Source of the DNA: Hybos culiciformis
Taxonomy: Eukaryota; Arthropoda; Insecta; Diptera; Hybotidae
Assembly: GCA_964007475.1 (NCBI GenBank)
Contig: OZ023273.1
Location: 97,878,533-97,942,532 of the forward strand
DNA: 64,000 nucleotides
Direction of reading: 5' to 3'
Position 1 is the stretch's first letter. Each line of letters begins with the position of its first letter. Positions 12,367 through 23,094 of this stretch are shown here, piece after piece. The position numbers and the translations under genes are program-made. Below the pieces are notes generated by a model. That model saw nothing but the letters and a program-made list of their open reading frames with translations, had not been told where the DNA came from and did no database searches.

Positions 12367-13154
12367 CAGGCCCTGAGAGAGCTTCAATGAGGCCCGGGCC
12401 CAAAATTTTTTGGGGGCCCTATACCCTTCAATTTATTTTAATCTTAAAAGAAAATCCAAAAAATTATGTAAAATAATATAAAAATAAAATAATTTTAAAA
12501 AGGCCTCGCTTTAGAATTGGCAAATTCCTTAATAATTTTGGGAAAAATCAAGTTTTCGTGTATAGTCACAATTTATATTTAGATTTGAGAAAACATTTAG
12601 TCTTTCTGGAAACATTGGCGATCTGTTAAAAATGTATATTCTCTTCAAGGTACTAAAGCTTCTTTCAGCGAAAGCAACGGTTCGACTCGAAAATATTCTA
12701 ATTGACAAATTTGGAAACCGCTGTATTAAATTCGCTTCAAGAATTTTTTTTTATTAAATTTTCAGGTAATGGATCTATGTCAAAGTTACTTCTATAAATA
12801 TTCTTTAAAAAAATTTATATTCATCAATTATTTCAATAGAAATTTCCTTTGAGTATTTTTCTAACAACCGATTCGATGAAACTTTTATTTCTTTCTCAGA
12901 TATAATCTTCAAATAACCAAATAACTTTAATTAAGTTGCAATTTTCATGCAATGATTTAAATTGCCTTGATAATCCAGATATTTCAGAATCAATAACACA
13001 GAATACAAGAACTTTTTTCTGCTATGTGAATAAATTTTAACCGATTTTTTAATAGAAAGCTACAAATTTGCTGATTTTTTTTTTAAATTGGGGGCCCCAA
13101 AAATCGGGGGCCCATGCCATATGGCCCTGCTGACCCCCCCTCTATCTGGGCCTG
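12367..13154 (-). mobile_element. Internally deleted hAT element
   Basis: Terminal CAGGCCCTGAGAGAG (left) and CAGGCCCAGATAGAG (complement of right) are flanked by a perfect 8-bp duplication ACTATACA (12359-12366 and 13155-13162). GGGCCC-rich subterminal motifs lie at both ends. It keeps the C-terminal part of a hAT transposase on the minus strand, so it is a deletion derivative and not a pure MITE. Confidence 0.9.
12494..12741 (-). pseudogene. hAT transposase C-terminal dimerisation domain, remnant
   Basis: Reading leftward from 12741 the frame gives LEANLIQRFPNLSIRIF, then TVAFAERSFSTLKRI, then a degenerate PERLN..LNI stretch. This is the order found in the hAT C-terminal dimerisation domain (PNLSIALRI...TVASAERSFSTLKRIKTYLRSTM). 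After a stop and +1 shift the text IKEFANSKARPF follows, again as in the family. The upstream catalytic region is absent. Confidence 0.8.
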
Positions 13155-13668
13155 ACTATACATATATAAGTATATAGTTAAAAGTCAATGAATCATTAAT
13201 TAAAGGACGGTAAGAAAAATTAGATTAGAAAATGTTTATCAAAAAAAAAGGAGAACATTTTAGTAGGATCTTTTAAATTTTTTTTTTATTATATCGAAAG
13301 TTATTTTTGGGTAATACCACAATGGTTAGTTCAGTAGTTATTTAATTTTTTTTAATATTTTTCTAATACTAAAATTTTTTTAGGTTTTTTTTTAATTGAA
13401 GGATTAATAATTTATATAATAAACTAAATATTGCTTGTGTATTATTTTCCATGATGTAGTCTTTTTTTTACATATAAATTTGAATGAAGTTCTAAAATAG
13501 AAATTTGAAGTTGAAGCTGTCTTATTCAATGACCTATGTTCACATATTTGGATCAATCGTTCCAAAAAAAATTCAACCACGAAGATTATTTTTATATATT
13601 GCCTTCTAAATCCTTCTACAATTTTCAGCCCAAAACATCAAGGGTGCAATATTTAATTAAAAAAACTA

Positions 13669-14182
13669 CACCCAACTCTTTTTTTACACGGTGGATACGT
13701 TCCAATGAAAACCATGTAAAAAACCGTGTAAAAAAAGACATGGTGAACATATTAAAATTGAGGATATGTTCCACAACTTTAAAAAACCGTGTAAGTTGAA
13801 AAACTGAGCTATATCTTGTCCTAAAAACCGTGCAAAAAAAAAATATTAAAAACTGAAACAAAAAAAAAATATGAAAAACAGAAATTATATTGGTAAAGGC
13901 ACAATGAACAAAAATAAACCGTCGAATAAATCTTTACGAATCACAAATATTGAAAATAGGTGCAATTCTTGTACACTTAATGTAACTAAATCTTTTAAAA
14001 AGCAAATTGAAATAATTTTTTTTTCGAAAAAGCTCACAGTTTTGAATACAACTAGTTCGTGTTGAGGACTAAATTCGTGTTAGAGGAAATAAATCGTGCA
14101 AAAAAAATTTGTTTGATCTTTTTTTGGAACGTGTTATTTCAAAATCGTGTAAAAAAAGACCGTGTACAGAAAGAGTTGGGTG
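13669..14182. mobile_element. MITE with CACCCAACTCTTT ends and TA duplication
   Basis: CACCCAACTCTTT at the left and its complement ending at 14182 are flanked by TA (13667-13668 and 14183-14184), a Tc1/mariner-type target. Both subterminal zones repeat ACCGTGTAAAAAAAGAC-like sequence in opposite orientations. No transposase frame; the short frames across it are by-products. Confidence 0.7.
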
Positions 14183-14184
14183 TA

Positions 14185-17100
14185 TACAGTACAAATTAGT
14201 GTTTATATCAAAATTATCAAGTCAATTCGACATTCAAATAAATATACATTCGCTTTTTTTTTTAACTTTCTTAACTTACATCTTTAAGTATAAAGTAATA
14301 AAAAATAAGCAAAAGACTGTCAGACACTGTGAAGACATGTTTATATATCTAATTTTGTTTTGAAATTCGGTTTCAATAGTGCTGACGAAGTCAATTGAAC
14401 TCGATAATTGTAGTTTAAATCTCCATTATCCAACTCATTTTATAAACTCTGATTATAATTATCAGATTAATTTGACTCTATATACATATATTTTACGATA
14501 CTTTTCCCAATATAAAAAAAGTAAACCGGAGTATTAAATAATTTTGGTACGGAAGATCTTGTTGATGTTCTTTTTAATGCAAAAGAACTCTTATCACTGA
14601 AAAATGAAACTAAATGTCTAGAAGGTCTAAGACATAAAATCAACATCAAAATTATATAGATTTTTATTTTTTTAACATTTTATAAAAGAGAGAAAAAAAA
14701 TAATCCAAAATCGTTTATATAAGTTTCGCTCATTTTATTTTATTTTTTTTGTAAATATGTTGAAAATTCGCATTTACAGAGAGACTACAATTTTATCCAA
14801 TTTTTCCGAAAAGTGTACAAGAAATTCCTGGACAAATACAATATAAAAATAAACATGTTAGATATTTGTTTTTTTTTTTTTTTTAATTTTCCAAATTTTT
14901 GTTAAAAATATCGGAAAAAATTTCTCCTTATTTTTCCCGATTATGCAGAACTGCAAAAATTTATACCAAGTATTAAATTAATGAAATATGTATCTATTCA
15001 AATTTTCGCCTAAGCGTATTATTTTTTATTATCTCTAAATTTTGATACGTACACATTATTGTACAACATAGTTTCACAAACAGAGAAAATACCTAGAAAA
15101 TTCATATAAGATTAAGAAAAACCAAGTGAGAAAAAAAATTCTTCTTTCTTTTATAAGACTGTAGATTTCTTGACATCGATAATATTATTTCTTGGATTTT
15201 TTTATATATATATTTTTCAATAGAATTTTTTATGAATAATGTTTTTTTTTTGGAATAAGAATAAAAATAAATAGTAGTAGATTTAGGGAACTCTGACTCT
15301 GAAAAATAAAAGTTAATTCGCCAATTTTGATAAAAGCGTATAATACTAATGTGTATTGACTTTTTAAATTCCACTGTCCTAACAAGAACATTCTGCTACA
15401 ACCTAGTGATTATAACTAATCATCATGAATAGTTTGCACAATTAATGTAATAATTTTTAATCCATTAAGTCATTGATTGAAAAAAAGAAAATCGAATTTT
15501 AATCGTTGGATTAATTTAACTCAAAAAATAGAATGAAGTAGAAAAATAATTGAGTTCAAAATTTTAAATTTTAATCAATTTTGATATTTAAATAAATAAA
15601 ATTCTTTTAAGATATAAAAATATTGTACTAAAGTAAATAAAACAATAGTTATATAACTTAGAGTGCTCATTGAGCCAATAAGACAATTTTTTATATAATT
15701 ATTTAGTAAACGAAGAATAATTTAGGCGATAAATATAAATTAATAAATATATTCTGTGGGGAAAAAACATCTAACTATTATCTTTACTTGTATTAAATAA
15801 AAATTTTAACTTGTCGTAATAATGTTTTCGGTGGTATTTATATCATACTAAATTCAATAAAATGTCAATAAGTGTTTGAAAAATATATTTCAAAATGTGC
15901 AATTATTCTACTCGGTCTACAATAATTAAATTTAATTACATAATTAATCCAGATATAAACACACACATCTTAATCAAAAATTTTAGAAGGCGATCCCAAA
16001 AAAGTTTCAATTTAAGAATCTAAATTTAGTTATGTGTATCTATGTACAACTCATCTACAATAAGTTTAATGTAATCAATAACTCTCGATACTTTAATTTA
16101 TTATAAGAAGTATGTACCTACATAGTATATATTCTAAATTAGATTGATATTTCGATCCGATTTACTGAATAATAGAAGAGTTAAAAAAAATGAAATTGTA
16201 GGATTTATCAAAAGGCATCAAAAGACAATTATGTAAAACACAAATTCGAAAAGGATTTATCATTCTTGTCTGCTAAAAGTAAAATATTGAACAGTAGAAA
16301 TTTATACCTTTTTTATCACAATTCCGTTTTCCACAATCCAATTAAAAATATTTAAAAATTATATATTATATTCTCAAAATCGACCTCAATCAATATATCA
16401 AAATGGTGTTCGTACAATAGGGACTGAACAATAGGGACTTGTAACACCGACGTTCACGTCTGTAAATAATTATTTCCACAATGAGGTTTTTGACGTTTTT
16501 AATATGGTTTTTTGTTTTAATTTTATTTTAATTTTTTTACTGTTATTCAATTAGGTTAAGTTTAATGATTAAAGTTATGCGTTAAATAAATGATTAAATT
16601 TCGCTTTAAAATATTTTACAAGATGTATGTATAGGTTCTTTTCACTTTTATTATCATATAAATTAGGATAAACATCTTTTTTTTTCTAATAATATGTCTT
16701 TGGTTTAGGGTTTTTTATAATAGAAAGAAAAAACTTAAAATTTATTAATTAGTGGAAAAGTTTATAAAACTTGAATCTTTTAGAATATAAGTTGAATATG
16801 AAAAATTATAGTAATATTGCTGATTAAATAATTAATAATATTATGATTGATTTAAATAAAAATGGAATTGAGAATTTGTTGTTTCTTTTTTTATATACTG
16901 ATAGTCACCACAGATATCCTTTACACACGTTGAATAAAAATTAATATCAAAGACATTTGGTCATAACCAAAAAATGTTAATTTTTCACTAGGGATACATA
17001 CTTTCTCGGAATTAAATCAAAAAAAAAAATATGTTTTTTTTTTTTGTAATTTTCATGATTATATTAAAAAACTTTTGAAAGTATAACTTTGGGAAATTCG

Positions 17101-17815
17101 AATTGCATAAATTAAATGTTTTATGTAAGAAAAGAATAATTTTGAAAATTATTCATTGCAAAATGTGGAATAACTAGTATTCCCTAATTTAAAAAAAAAA
17201 AAAAAAAATTTTTAAACTAATTCAAAAAGATTTGTAAAATTTAAAATAAAATCTAAAATTCAATATTAACTTCATCAGATATAATTACTTTTATATTTTC
17301 AGGAAAATAAATTAATCATTTGATTTATTCACATCTTTAATATATATGGATCACTTTTAAATTTAATAACATAATCTTTTTTAATATACCTACATCCTAC
17401 ATAGTATGTGAAGTTAAGAGTAGACCGTATAACAAAATCTTTCAATAAAAAATAAATTCTCTGTAATTTATAATAATTATGTACCTACTTTTTCTTATAG
17501 TATTTTTTTTTTATTAATATCTAGAATAAACATTGTATAAAGTACATAACAAATAGTATTTTACTATTTAAAAAAAAAACTTAAATAAAATACATTATTC
17601 TTTAAGTGCTTATTATGAAGAGTTTAACGTAAAAAAATCTGGAAATTTACTTTAATAACGTCTAGGAATTTCAACAATATTAAATATTTTTATTCTATTT
17701 TTAAATAATTGTGGTTGAAAACAAATTTTCAAAGTTTTAAATTTTTAAATTTTAATAATTTGATACTCTAAAAAAACTGTTAGTGTTGCCGGCGAACGAC
17801 AAAATTAGAAACATT
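14185..17815. other. AT-rich sequence; one doubtful exon only
   Basis: Nothing secure. A 70-bp minus-strand stretch (14527-14596) looks protein-like and is listed separately. The rest is homopolymer-rich and lacks matched terminal repeats. Confidence 0.5.
14527..14596 (-). other. Possible isolated exon, very uncertain
   Basis: On the minus strand a good acceptor (pyrimidine tract then CAG) at 14597-14598 is followed by a frame reading DKSSFALKRTSTRSSVPKLF and then NTP, ending at a weak GTTTAC donor. The residue mix looks more like a real protein than the surrounding AT-rich frames. No partner exon was found. Confidence 0.2.
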
Positions 17816-17865
17816 TATCATTTTTTGCAGTGCAATAAAGTCCATTGTCGTTCGTTAGTCGCTTC

Positions 17866-17965
17866 AGTTGTGTTCATTCTCATTTGTCGGTCGTCATGGT
17901 GTAGTGGTATTGCCATTATCCTACGGCGTGTTCGGTCGTGAGTTGAATTCCCACCTCGGTCTGGA
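17866..17965 (+). ncRNA. tRNA-derived SINE head (probable)
   Basis: TGGTGTAGTGG fits the RNA polymerase III A box, and GAGTTGAATTCCC about 40 bp downstream is a B box with one deviation (G for C at the fourth position). The intervening arms do not fold into a sound tRNA, and the sequence continues into a non-tRNA body to about 18080. A decayed tRNA-headed SINE fits better than a functional tRNA. Confidence 0.45.
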
Positions 17966-18127
17966 ATTTGTGTCAATTTTTCAATTTGTCTCGCTAGAAT
18001 TATGTGTTTGTGTTGTTTTAAAAATACACGGTTTCTGTTTTTATTCGACACTTGCTGTCGTTGTCGCTTCAATCGTTTTTAGTGCATAATAGAAAGACCG
18101 AAATACTTAATTTTTTTTTTATTTTTA

Positions 18128-18482
18128 ATTTTTTTACAATAGCTATCAAATCATTAGGTGGGATACTTAAAGAAGTATGGTAACGGGAATATTAAGTGGG
18201 GCAGTTACAAAATAATCGTTTACAACTTAAAGCTGTACAAGTCGTATATCAAACGTTCGCCAGCACTGGGAAATAAGTTTGCAGGTAGAGCATTCCACAT
18301 TCGCGAGATGCGAACTGAAAACGAAACTCCGTTGCTTGTTCTATCACTTCTGGGAATTTAATTTTTATGAAATACGAGTGAGACGTTTAGGCGGTAGATA
18401 CATGAAGTGGAAAAAGTTTTAATTTCCGGGGAACACGTATTTATAAAAAAAAAATGCGAAAGTACACGTACATTAGGACGGT
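18128..18482 (-). mobile_element. 5'-truncated LINE, 3' end only
   Basis: Closely resembles the LINE fragment at 30080-30695 (shared GGTGGGATAC, CTTAAAGAAGTATGG, GAGCATTCCACATTC, GGGAACACGTATTTATAAA). On the minus strand it ends in an A-rich tail at 18090-18135. Frames are broken. The foldback element at 18503 begins shortly upstream of its 5' break. Confidence 0.7.
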
Positions 18483-18507
18483 GATGTCTTAATTGCGTGT
18501 CGCGTCA

Positions 18508-18640
18508 ATTCACCGAAAACACAATTCACCGAAATCACAATTCACCGAAAACACAATTCACCGAAAACACAATTCACCGAAAATAGTATTAAACACAATT
18601 CACCGAAAACACAATTCACCGAATACACAATTCACCGAAA
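18508..18640 (+). repeat. Left arm: 16-bp tandem array
   Basis: About seven copies of ACAATTCACCGAAAAC, interrupted once by AATAGTATTAA. Confidence 0.85.
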
Positions 18641-18937
18641 ATAGTATAGTAGTAGAGGCGGTGCCCAAACCCCCAAAATCGAAAGCTGTTTTTGGGGTAA
18701 AGGCCCCGTTTCGGAGATATGGCTGAAGGGAGACTAAATTTTTTTAATTTTTTTTTTCTTTTTTTTTAATTTTTTTTTTATTTTTTTTTTTATTTTTTTT
18801 CTATGTTTTTTTTATTTTATTTTTTTATTTTTTTTTTTATTTTTTTTTTATTTATTTTTTTTATTTATTTTTTTTTTTTTTTTTTTTTATTTTTTTATTT
18901 TTATATGGCTGGAGGGAGTAGAGAAGGTGTCTCAGAA

Positions 18938-19037
18938 CGAGAGGGGTGGGGGGCGGCAGGCGGACTGGTGGCTCCGCAAATCCCACTGCCCAACCACCAG
19001 TCCGCCCAACCGCCCGCCGCCCCCCCACCCCTCTCGT
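18938..19037. repeat. GC-rich imperfect hairpin core (copy A)
   Basis: CGAGAGGGGTGGGGGGCGGC and GGCGGACTGGTGG on the left pair with CCACCAGTCCGCC and GCCGCCCCCCCACCCCTCTCG-type sequence on the right. The central CCGCAAATCCCACTG is unpaired. It is about 60 bp similar to the right half of the perfect hairpin at 22287-22420 and stands out sharply from the AT-rich surroundings. Confidence 0.85.
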
Positions 19038-19118
19038 TTTTCGGTGAATTGTGTTTTCGGTGAATTGTGTTTTCGGTGAATTGTGTTTTCGGTGAATTGT
19101 GTTTTCGGTGAATTGACG
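19036..19118 (-). repeat. Right arm: inverted 16-bp tandem array
   Basis: Five near-perfect copies of GTTTTCGGTGAATTGT, the complement of the left-arm unit. Confidence 0.85.
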
Positions 19119-19677
19119 GTAAGTCAATAATTGATATACAAACCTAAATTTAAATTTACTTTAACATTTTAAATTTATTTAATTAAGGGTATTTAAAAAA
19201 AATTTGTTTAAATATTTTATTTGATTTCTAAATCCAATTATTTTCTTTTATTATTAAGTATCTATATTATTATAATTTTTTGAAATTTTCATCTTAAAAT
19301 TTTTTTGATTTTATTTTTTTTCCTATTGTAAATATTTCCTTCTTCAGCATTTTTTACGTTACAATTGTTCATTAAGATATTTTTATGATAGCATCATTAC
19401 TAATTATATTCTTTTTTTGTTACAAATTTTGTTATTTGTCAATAGGATAAAATTACTCACTAATACATTTTTAACAATAAAATAAAGTAATAATTTTTAT
19501 GTTAGAAAAAATATTGAATTGTTTTACTGTAAGATTACTCTTAAAAAAAACTTTCAAACAGTAACTTTCAAATCCCTCAATTCGAAGTATAATTAATTAA
19601 TTAATGTTCAAAAATGTTCAATATAGGTATTTAATTATTTGTCATATATCGCTACTGAAAATTATACGGTGCTGCAC
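19119..19677. other. AT-rich sequence, nothing recognised
   Basis: No gene or repeat pair seen. Confidence 0.5.
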
Positions 19678-20700
19678 CAGTGGCAGACCTAAGTTTTTTG
19701 GGACCTGAAGCTTAGTTATTTTTGGGGCCCCCAAAGTGCATTACTTGTTTTTAAAACCAATGTTAAGAAAAACTTTAAAAAAATATATATGTATGTACAT
19801 AAATAATAGGAAAATAATTTTAATTCAAAAACAAAAAAAATAGGAATCCAGACATTTTAAGAATTGAAGATGTTTTCTAGAATTTTTAGAGAATTAGATT
19901 AGATTTGCTTAACAGATAATTCTAATAAAAAAAGAGCAAACGCCAAGAAAAGTATTATGCTTTATTTGTATTTTTTTTTTTAATTTAAATATATTATTAA
20001 AGTTTTTTAAATATTATAGTGGTGTCACCACAGACAGACCTAAGGGCCGTTTTTTGGTTTCCGAAGTGGAGTGATACTTGAGTCATTTTCTGAAAAGTTT
20101 CACTCGATTTCACCTGTCGGAAAATAAAAGAAAATTAAAAGCTCTCTGAAAAAAGTCAAATATGGTTTCCGTTTATCGTATAAAAATTGTCAAAAAATAA
20201 TCACATTAAAATTCAAATGAAAAGAATTCGGTTTGTCTCTGATAGATCTTTTTACCAACTGGAATTTAATAAAATTGTCCTACTCATCATCTAAATCTAA
20301 TAATTGGAAACATTTTAGAAATCTAAGTAGGTATATGTATAAGTGAGAAGATAATCCTTAAAAAATGTCAAAAAAAAATATACAAACAAAAAATTGTTTT
20401 CTTTGATTTATTTTTTTGAGAAAAAAAATAATAAAAAGATTTCATTTCAGCCGATGAGCCGACTTTAAAGTATTATAAACTCAAACAAAATCAATCGGAA
20501 CTTTCTTTCACATCACTTTAGTATCATATCCGAACCCAAAATAGGCCTATTAACATATTCTAGTAAATTTTAGTAATTATTCGTATCTTATAACCAAGTT
20601 TGTTTTATTTACTCTAAAATGTAATTTGGTTTTGAGTCCCCTTTTACTTCGGGGGACTCAAAACTGCAGCTTCATTAGCGTATAGGTAGATCCTCCGCTG
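19678..20700. mobile_element. Old hAT-like element (candidate)
   Basis: CAGTGGCAGACCTAAG at the left and CAGCGGAGGATCTACC (complement of the right end) resemble each other. Both subterminal zones carry GGGGCCCCC or GGGGACTC motifs and a GAAGC box. No matching 8-bp flanks remain, and AGACCTAAG recurs at 20035, so this may be two overlapping fragments. Confidence 0.35.
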
Positions 20701-21020
20701 TACACCATTTTAATAAATTAATTACGAGGTCCTATCGGAGAAAATAATCTGCATATACATTTGTAAAAAAATTCTTTTTTTTCTTATTTGAACCGTTTCT
20801 GAGATATTGAAAATGAAAGTCAACTATATCCACTTTTTTAAAATTATAGCGAATTATGTGCTATTAGAAACACAAATAAATATTATAATAAGAAATACGC
20901 CATATCCATATAGTTTAATTTTAAATATTATGTAGAATTAGAAAAAACTATATAAAATGAAAATTATTAAATTAAAATTTTCGTTAAAAAATGTTCTATA
21001 TAACAAATTCAATCTTATAC
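20701..21020. other. AT-rich sequence, nothing recognised
   Basis: No feature seen. Confidence 0.5.
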
Positions 21021-21397
21021 CTTGTTCGCATTTCAACATTTATCCGGATAAATAAGTGGAAATTTCCACTTTCTAAAACTACCGTTTGCACTTGAGAAGT
21101 GGAAAAAATTTGACTGTTTTAAAAAAAATTTAAATGAATTTATTTTTTTTTGTTATGAATTTTCAAAAATCTGAAGTTCAAAAATAATTTTAAAATTAAA
21201 TTTCACTTTTTTTGATATTTTGACACAAAATAAACGGTGCCAACCGTACCAAATCTATCAAAAAGTAGCTAAAAGGAACTAGCTAAGTGGAAAAATAACT
21301 GGAAATTAAAATATCCGGAAAAAATTTTTGTATGATAATATCCACAAAGTTTCCGGAAAAATCGAAATATCCGGAAAAATATTGAAGTGCGAACAAG
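21021..21397. mobile_element. MITE with CTTGTTCGCA ends
   Basis: CTTGTTCGCATTTCAACATT at the left pairs with the complement of AATATTGAAGTGCGAACAAG at the right. The roughly 30-bp inverted ends end in TCCGGATA. CCGGAAAAAT motifs repeat inside. The target duplication is not clear. Confidence 0.6.
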
Positions 21398-21724
21398 ACT
21401 TTACGAATTATTTATAATTATAATCAGGGCTGCCGTAGTAGGGGGACGCGGGGGAACGCCGTGGTACTTGTTAAATTTTATGGGGGAACGGCGTCCACCT
21501 TGTTACAAAAAAAATCAAAAATTAATATTTTCTGACCAGAATACGAAGACATTCAGAGATTGAAGAAAAGAGAAAAAAGCTTATGGAATAAAAATTAAAA
21601 AAATTAATGTTCGTGGAATTATTTATTATTATTATACCTATTGTATTGTATTTTATATCAAATTATTTTTCCATATAATATTTCTGGGATCCGGACAATT
21701 TACCGTAAATTATTCGGCGCCGTG

Positions 21725-22145
21725 ACATTTGTCCGCGGGACATTTGTCCGCGATGAAATTTGTATGGAAAACTTCGCGGACAAATGTCATTTTGCAAAAT
21801 GTCATTTGTCCGCGATTGTAAAATGACATTTGTCCGCCGCGGACAAATGTCCCAAAATTAGCGGACAAATGACATTTTGCAAAATGACATTTGTCCGCGA
21901 TTGAATTTTCTAACTTTAGCGGACAAATGTCATTTTGCAAAATGTCATTTGTCCGCGATTGATTTTTCGAATTTTTAGCGGACAAATGTCATTTTGCAAA
22001 ATGTCATTTGTCCGCGATTGAAATTTTTAATTTTTAGCGGACAAATGTCATTTTGCAAAATGTCATTTGTCCGCGATTGATTTTTCAGTTTTTTTAGCGG
22101 ACAAATGTCATTTTGCAAAATGTCATTTGTCCGCGATTGATTTTT
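21725..22145. repeat. Left array of palindromic units, about 58-60 bp period
   Basis: Each unit holds GCGGACAAATGTCATTTTGC then AAAATGTCATTTGTCCGC, nearly self-complementary, plus a variable AT spacer (GATTGATTTTTCAATTTTTA type). About six full units and some half units at the outer edge. The core of each unit is almost invariant while the spacers vary. Confidence 0.85.
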
Positions 22146-22286
22146 CAATTTTGGAGATACTGCAGATTACGTGAACCACTCAGAATCGTCTGAAGCTTGG
22201 AAAAGGGAAGAGGGGTAGAGTCCCCCCAAATTGTTCATACATTTTGTATATGCAATTTTTTTTTTTTTGCCCGATTTGCCCCTTAA

Positions 22287-22420
22287 AGAGAGGGTGGTGG
22301 GGGGCGGCGGGCGGGCGGGTGGACTGGTGGTTGGTCAGTGGGATTTGCGGCGTTAGCCGCAAATCCCACTGACCAACCACCAGTCCACCCGCCCGCCCGC
22401 CGCCCCCCACCACCCTCTCT
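22287..22420. repeat. Perfect 65-bp inverted repeat with GTTA loop
   Basis: The left arm 22287-22351 begins AGAGAGGGTGGTGGGG and ends GGGATTTGCGGC. After the 4-nt loop GTTA (22352-22355) the right arm 22356-22420 is its exact complement, 65 of 65 positions. The arms are very GC-rich. The right half is about 60 bp similar to the core of foldback element A. Confidence 0.92.
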
Positions 22421-22469
22421 TGTTGTGCCGATTCTGATTGGTTCACGTCATCTGCACTTTAGCCTCAAA

Positions 22470-22822
22470 TTTTTAGCGGACATATGTCATTTTCCAAAAT
22501 GTCATTTGTCCGCGATTGCTTTTTTTAATTTTTAGCGGACAAATGTCATTTTGCAAAATGTCATTTGTCCGCGATTGATTTTTTAACTTTTTAGCGGACA
22601 AATGTCATTTTGCAAAATGTCATTTGTCCGCGATTGATTTTTCAGATTTTTAGCGGACAAATGTCATTTTGCAAAATGTCATTTGTCCGCGATTAATTTT
22701 TATCGCGGACAAATGACATTTTGGAAAATGTCATTTGTCCGCGGCGGACAAAAGACATTTTGAATCGCGGACAAATGTCATTTTTATGTCCGCGATACAA
22801 AAACAAATCGCGGACAAATGTC
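22470..22822. repeat. Right array of palindromic units
   Basis: Same unit as the left array, about five to six copies, ending in degenerate half units (TCGCGGACAAATGTCCCGCG). Confidence 0.85.
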
Positions 22823-23094
22823 CCGCGGACAATTGTCCAACCCCCAATTATTCACCGTATTGTGCGGTAAATTGCTCATATGGTGAATTGCTATACGGTA
22901 AATTGTAATAAGGTGAATTTTCCGCAAATCAATATTTCTATATAGGTACAATATAAGATATCTAATAATAAAAAAAAACTTTAAACATATTTAAAGGTTA
23001 ATTTACTTATCCTAAAAAAAAATGTTTTGTTTTAAAAATTTTGATCTTGCGTACCACCGACAAAGATAAAGACAACGGCAGCACTGATTATAAA

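Larger units (their letters stand above)
18503..19118. mobile_element. Foldback element A: ATTCACCG arms around a GC-rich core
   Basis: The left arm is a head-to-tail array of the 16-mer ACAATTCACCGAAAAC. The right arm is the same array inverted (GTTTTCGGTGAATTGT), and the tips are CGTCAATTCACCG and its complement. Between them lie a short unique piece, a very T-rich tract of about 180 bp (18737-18905) and a GC-rich imperfect hairpin (18938-19037). No convincing target duplication was found. The reading frames across it come from the repeat. Confidence 0.75.
21692..22925. mobile_element. Foldback element B: palindromic arms around a perfect hairpin
   Basis: An outer layer of ACCG-type motifs (CCGGACAATTTACCGTAAAT at the left; CAATTATTCACCGTATTG and GGTGAATTG copies at the right) surrounds inverted arrays of a 34-bp near-palindrome that starts GGACAAATG and ends CATTTGTCC. 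In the middle are a T tract and the GC-rich hairpin at 22287-22420. The architecture matches element A at 18503-19118, but the arm repeat is unrelated. No protein frame is credible; the apparent 88-91 aa frames are translations of repeats. Confidence 0.75.
21425..23086. mobile_element. hAT-like element carrying foldback element B
   Basis: CAGGGCTGCCGTAGT (left) and CAGTGCTGCCGTTGT (complement of right) are flanked by ATTATAAT (21417-21424) and ATTATAAA (23087-23094), an 8-bp duplication with one mismatch. The interior is almost entirely the palindromic array and GC hairpin described separately. That structure either inserted into this element or grew within it. Confidence 0.6.

Noticed and set aside
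17866..17965. Functional tRNA gene
   Set aside because: The B box deviates and the acceptor and T arms do not pair well; a tRNA-derived SINE is the better reading.
18493..19127. Open frames rich in IHRKHNSPK or PPAAPP on both strands
   Set aside because: Translations of the 16-bp arrays and the GC-rich hairpin of a foldback element.
21710..22535. Frames of 65-91 residues, and a possible CRISPR-like array
   Set aside because: The units are palindromic satellite repeats with short AT spacers that are not unique sequences; the window is eukaryotic and there are no cas genes.
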